DNA from: an uncultured Chloroflexota bacterium
GTDB taxonomy: Bacteria; Chloroflexota; Limnocylindria; Limnocylindrales; CSP1-4
NCBI GenBank assembly: GCA_903928275.1
Contig: CAIYQJ010000305.1
Span: 1 to 7,303, forward strand
Direction of reading: 5' to 3'
Length of the DNA stretch: 7,303 bases
A program made the position numbers and the translations under genes. The notes beneath the pieces are model-generated. The model was not told the origin of the DNA, searched no databases, and saw only the letters and a list, made by a program, of their open reading frames with translations. Positions 7,101-7,303 of the stretch are shown piece by piece (within the stretch, counting starts at the first letter, position 1; every line of letters begins with the position of its first letter).

Positions 7101-7232
7101 CCAGTAGACCGCGTCGTACCCGATGCTCTTGAACCAGATCGCGTCCGTCCAGATGTCGAGGAGGGCACCGAAGAAGCCGAAGAAGACGAGGAGGACGATG
7201 ACGATTCCGCCGATCGCGGCCGCGCGCCCCAC
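4179..7232 (-). CDS. UPF0182 family membrane protein
   Basis: A large protein (1017 residues from the GTG at 7232) with the UPF0182 architecture. Seven hydrophobic helices lie near residues 5-27, 48-72, 146-168, 211-233, 245-264, 294-314 and 318-342. The second cytoplasmic-side loop (73-145) is long and Pro/Gly-rich. A conserved domain of about 550 residues follows, probably outside the membrane. Family-typical stretches include TRVAYGL (367-373), PMVPAQRPNMISW (777-789), DQDPTISSQITLWNQSGSQV (824-843) and PVGNAIVYLEPIYLQ (852-866). A Pro/Ser/Thr linker (about 903-942) leads to a short helical module (944-990) and a second low-complexity tail. The family is widespread in Actinobacteria, Cyanobacteria and Chloroflexota, and its biochemical function is unknown. 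The GTG start lacks a Shine-Dalgarno and the frame stays open to the window edge through an Arg/Gly-rich stretch (RRFR just before the first helix), so the true start may lie outside the window. Confidence 0.93.
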   Translation of the reverse strand: MGRAAAIGGIVIVLLVFFGFFGALLDIWTDAIWFKSIGYDAVYWTRIGTPIILFFATFVIVGVLFALDLWIAGRLSPPPGAGGNRIRELLDRLGEAATAGQQGAAGRMGQRDRYGSPWSPFGPDRPGRPAGPSVDAEFEMPDLVPVGRWVLVAVAILAAFTLAGLVSGGWETILLFQHRVPYSPAGVPPVTDPVFGRDVGFFLFDLPFLRLVQSVINGVLIAGLIIALGRYLLASVRGGLGFGTAPRLHLAILAGLWLLSVAFGYQLDKLELSYAANGVTTGVSYADANARFLALDVLSVVAALTAAFLVASAFTRAMWPVVLAVTVWFGASIVLGTIYPTIVQRFVVAPNEYQTQAPYIANNISMTRVAYGLNGWENIPFNGSATLSADAIQRDAATFDNARLWDYRPLGTTLDQLQTVRQYYDFYDVDTDRYILNSQTHQVMLSGRELALDKNPQALTWVNERIVFTHGFGLAMVPVNGVDDQGLPKLIIKNLPPVSSDGAPTINEPRIYFGERPNSWIITGAQQPEFDFPVGDQSSGGETNTRWTGTTGVKLDSTLTKLLFALKFRDLNLFITDQVTAQSQLLMNRTIGERVRAIAPFLRFDKDPYLVVNGAGGLTYIQDAYTVSDRFPDAEYFDGSSFGPDSGLSGDVLNYVRNSVKITMDAYDGTMHFYVTDPADPIIRAYQGVFPTLFQPLDQMPADLRAHLRTAEEGFNVQARTFARYHVTNTQSFYNKDDLWTIPTNPQGATQQLPPEAYYVIMRMPSEANAEYLLLQPMVPAQRPNMISWIAARNAVATYGQVRVYQLPRDTSIFGPTQIEARIDQDPTISSQITLWNQSGSQVIRGNLLVVPVGNAIVYLEPIYLQSTSSAFPQFTKIVVATSTSVAWSNTLQDALAKVLATQPSASPSPGTPPSPGASPAPPPTTQPTQGPVASPGATAAPGDLGALVAYANLHFGLAQDALRAGDFATYGSEMKIVEATLAQLSRLTGASPLPSAPVVPSAAPTPLPVPSASTTP

Positions 7233-7303
7233 GCGGAAGCGGCGGGACGGGGATCCGTCGTCCGCGCCACCCGCCGGAGGTCCGCCGCGGCGACGTCCGC
7301 CGC
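7233..7303 (-). other. Probable N-terminal extension of UPF0182 frame to window edge
   Basis: The UPF0182 frame continues without a stop through all complete codons to the window edge. It encodes Gly/Pro/Arg-rich residues ending SRRFR just before the first helix. None of these codons is ATG, GTG, TTG or CTG. Basic residues ahead of a first helix fit the positive-inside rule. If coding, this is a cytoplasmic N-terminal tail whose start is beyond the window. Confidence 0.45.

Overview
The window is very GC-rich bacterial chromosomal DNA. It carries five protein-coding genes, all on the minus strand and closely packed. The likely source is a high-GC Chloroflexota lineage (for example the Limnocylindria / Ellin6529 type), with an actinobacterium as the alternative. 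This rests on the base composition, a large UPF0182 protein, a two-helix membrane protein with a double zinc ribbon, and frequent GTG starts. It is inference, because no phylogenetic marker is present.

Layout in transcription order (right to left). A UPF0182-family integral membrane protein (4179-7232; the reading frame stays open to the right window edge) is followed after 19 bases by a six-helix membrane protein of unknown function (3203-4159). A perfect 8-bp GC hairpin without a T-tract directly follows that second stop codon. A 123-base gap with an extended -10-like promoter candidate leads to a membrane zinc-ribbon protein (2189-3079). That gene overlaps a CPBP (Abi/CAAX-type) intramembrane protease gene (1125-2192) by four bases (GTGA). 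A 335-base gap follows, with degenerate tandem repeats and a possible folded leader, and then radC (28-789), which has a strong Shine-Dalgarno sequence.

The four upstream genes all encode membrane proteins and probably form two transcription units: UPF0182 plus the six-helix protein, and zinc ribbon plus CPBP protease. radC encodes a JAMM-fold protein with its own ribosome binding site and looks like a separate unit. There are no transposases, integrases, CRISPR repeats, tRNAs or rRNAs.

No clearly new multi-gene system is visible. The points most worth a second look are the radC-upstream intergenic region (a 68-base possible folded leader and a 47-base-period repeat), the translationally coupled zinc-ribbon/CPBP pair, and the unnamed membrane protein paired with UPF0182.
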